Shown here: piece after piece, positions 63,738 through 64,000 of the stretch
How the letters are laid out: each line of letters starts with the position of its first letter
Position numbering within the stretch: position 1 is the first letter of the stretch
NCBI RefSeq assembly: GCF_000708045.1
Contig: NZ_ANIE01000003.1
Coordinates: forward strand, 496,001-560,000
Source: Marinobacter nitratireducens
GTDB taxonomy: Bacteria; Pseudomonadota; Gammaproteobacteria; Pseudomonadales; Oleiphilaceae
DNA length: 64,000 bases
Direction: 5' to 3'
The notes under the pieces: model-generated
The model's input: the letters and a program-made list of their open reading frames with translations, nothing else
What the model was told of the DNA's origin: nothing
The model's database searches: none
Made by a program: the position numbers and the translations under genes

Positions 63738-63879
63738 ATTGAATTCCTCATATGAATAGAGCCATCCAGGCTGTCGTTGAGGATTCATATTACGGCGACA
63801 GATACGGAATGAGGCTGTCAGAAAATCGCACCTTCTTGTACGATTCTCTCAACCCGCTTTTCATTTTAGGTAGTCGACC

Positions 63880-64000
63880 TTGTCTATTCCCCGCGAATTA
63901 CATCTAACGAACCTACGAATACTCGTTGAAGACCAATGGCTTAAGGCTGGCTCTGAAAGTAATGTTGAAGGGCTTCGGCTAACAAGAGCAACTGAAGCCA
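63880..64000 (+). CDS. Possible partial gene running off the window
   Basis: A frame opens after a stop at 63871 with a TTG at 63880 and stays open for 40 codons to the edge (SIPRELHLTNLRILVEDQW and onward). AGGT lies about ten bases upstream. The composition looks coding, but no family is recognised and the rest is beyond the window. Confidence 0.35.
   Translation, partial: MSIPRELHLTNLRILVEDQWLKAGSESNVEGLRLTRATEA

Overview
This 64-kb window is ordinary, densely coded chromosome from a gammaproteobacterium. The protein sequences read most like Marinobacter or a close marine relative; this is a judgement from recalled family sequences, not a search. Supporting signs are an etfD/etfBA locus with a PsrA-like palindrome, a glycogen cluster split around a divergent promoter, a SelD fused to an FAD oxidoreductase, and a YebG gene under a textbook LexA box. 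I see no rRNA, phage, insertion sequence, CRISPR array or clear genomic island. One tRNA (Leu, UAA) is present.

Layout. 0.1-5.7 kb: a receiver-PP2C phosphatase and its STAS partner, gpsA, sixA, a radical SAM protein, a DUF1285 protein and slyD. 5.7-9.5 kb: ETF-ubiquinone oxidoreductase facing etfB-etfA, with a perfect 20-bp palindrome between them. 9.6-13.1 kb: rlmA, small membrane proteins and an enoyl-reductase-like protein. 13.2-18.9 kb: the operon cydA-cydB-cydD-cydC (bd-type oxidase of the cyanide-insensitive kind plus its assembly exporter). 19-26.4 kb: a methyltransferase, tRNA-Leu, a CHASE4-GGDEF cyclase, an ECHDC3-like crotonase, a YadGH-like ABC exporter with a coupled DUF192 gene, and several unrecognised small proteins.

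26.5-33.5 kb is the most interesting stretch. A PhnD/PhnC/PhnE-like importer (permease duplicated and fused) diverges from a SenB-like glycosyltransferase, which abuts a convergent FAD oxidoreductase-SelD fusion. Together they look like selenium uptake, selenophosphate synthesis and selenosugar synthesis, without SenA in the window. A coiled-coil, histone-H1-like, helix-hairpin-helix protein is translationally coupled upstream of selD.

33.5-43.3 kb: a PilZ-like protein, a GNAT-nitrilase fusion, a dCache chemoreceptor, an orphan periplasmic binding protein, a DUF4442 hotdog protein, recQ, an acyltransferase and a carboxylesterase. 43.3-57.7 kb: glycogen metabolism, with glgB-glgA-glgP leftward, and glgC-GH57-malQ followed by a PilZ gene, an SDR and a second glycogen phosphorylase rightward. 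57.7-64 kb: trkH, an outer-membrane beta-barrel, acpH coupled to a retropepsin-like zinc-protease-family gene, two small unknowns, SOS-regulated yebG, an aldo/keto reductase and a possible partial gene at the edge.

Many long antisense reading frames (up to 625 codons opposite etfBA) are codon-bias shadows and are not annotated.
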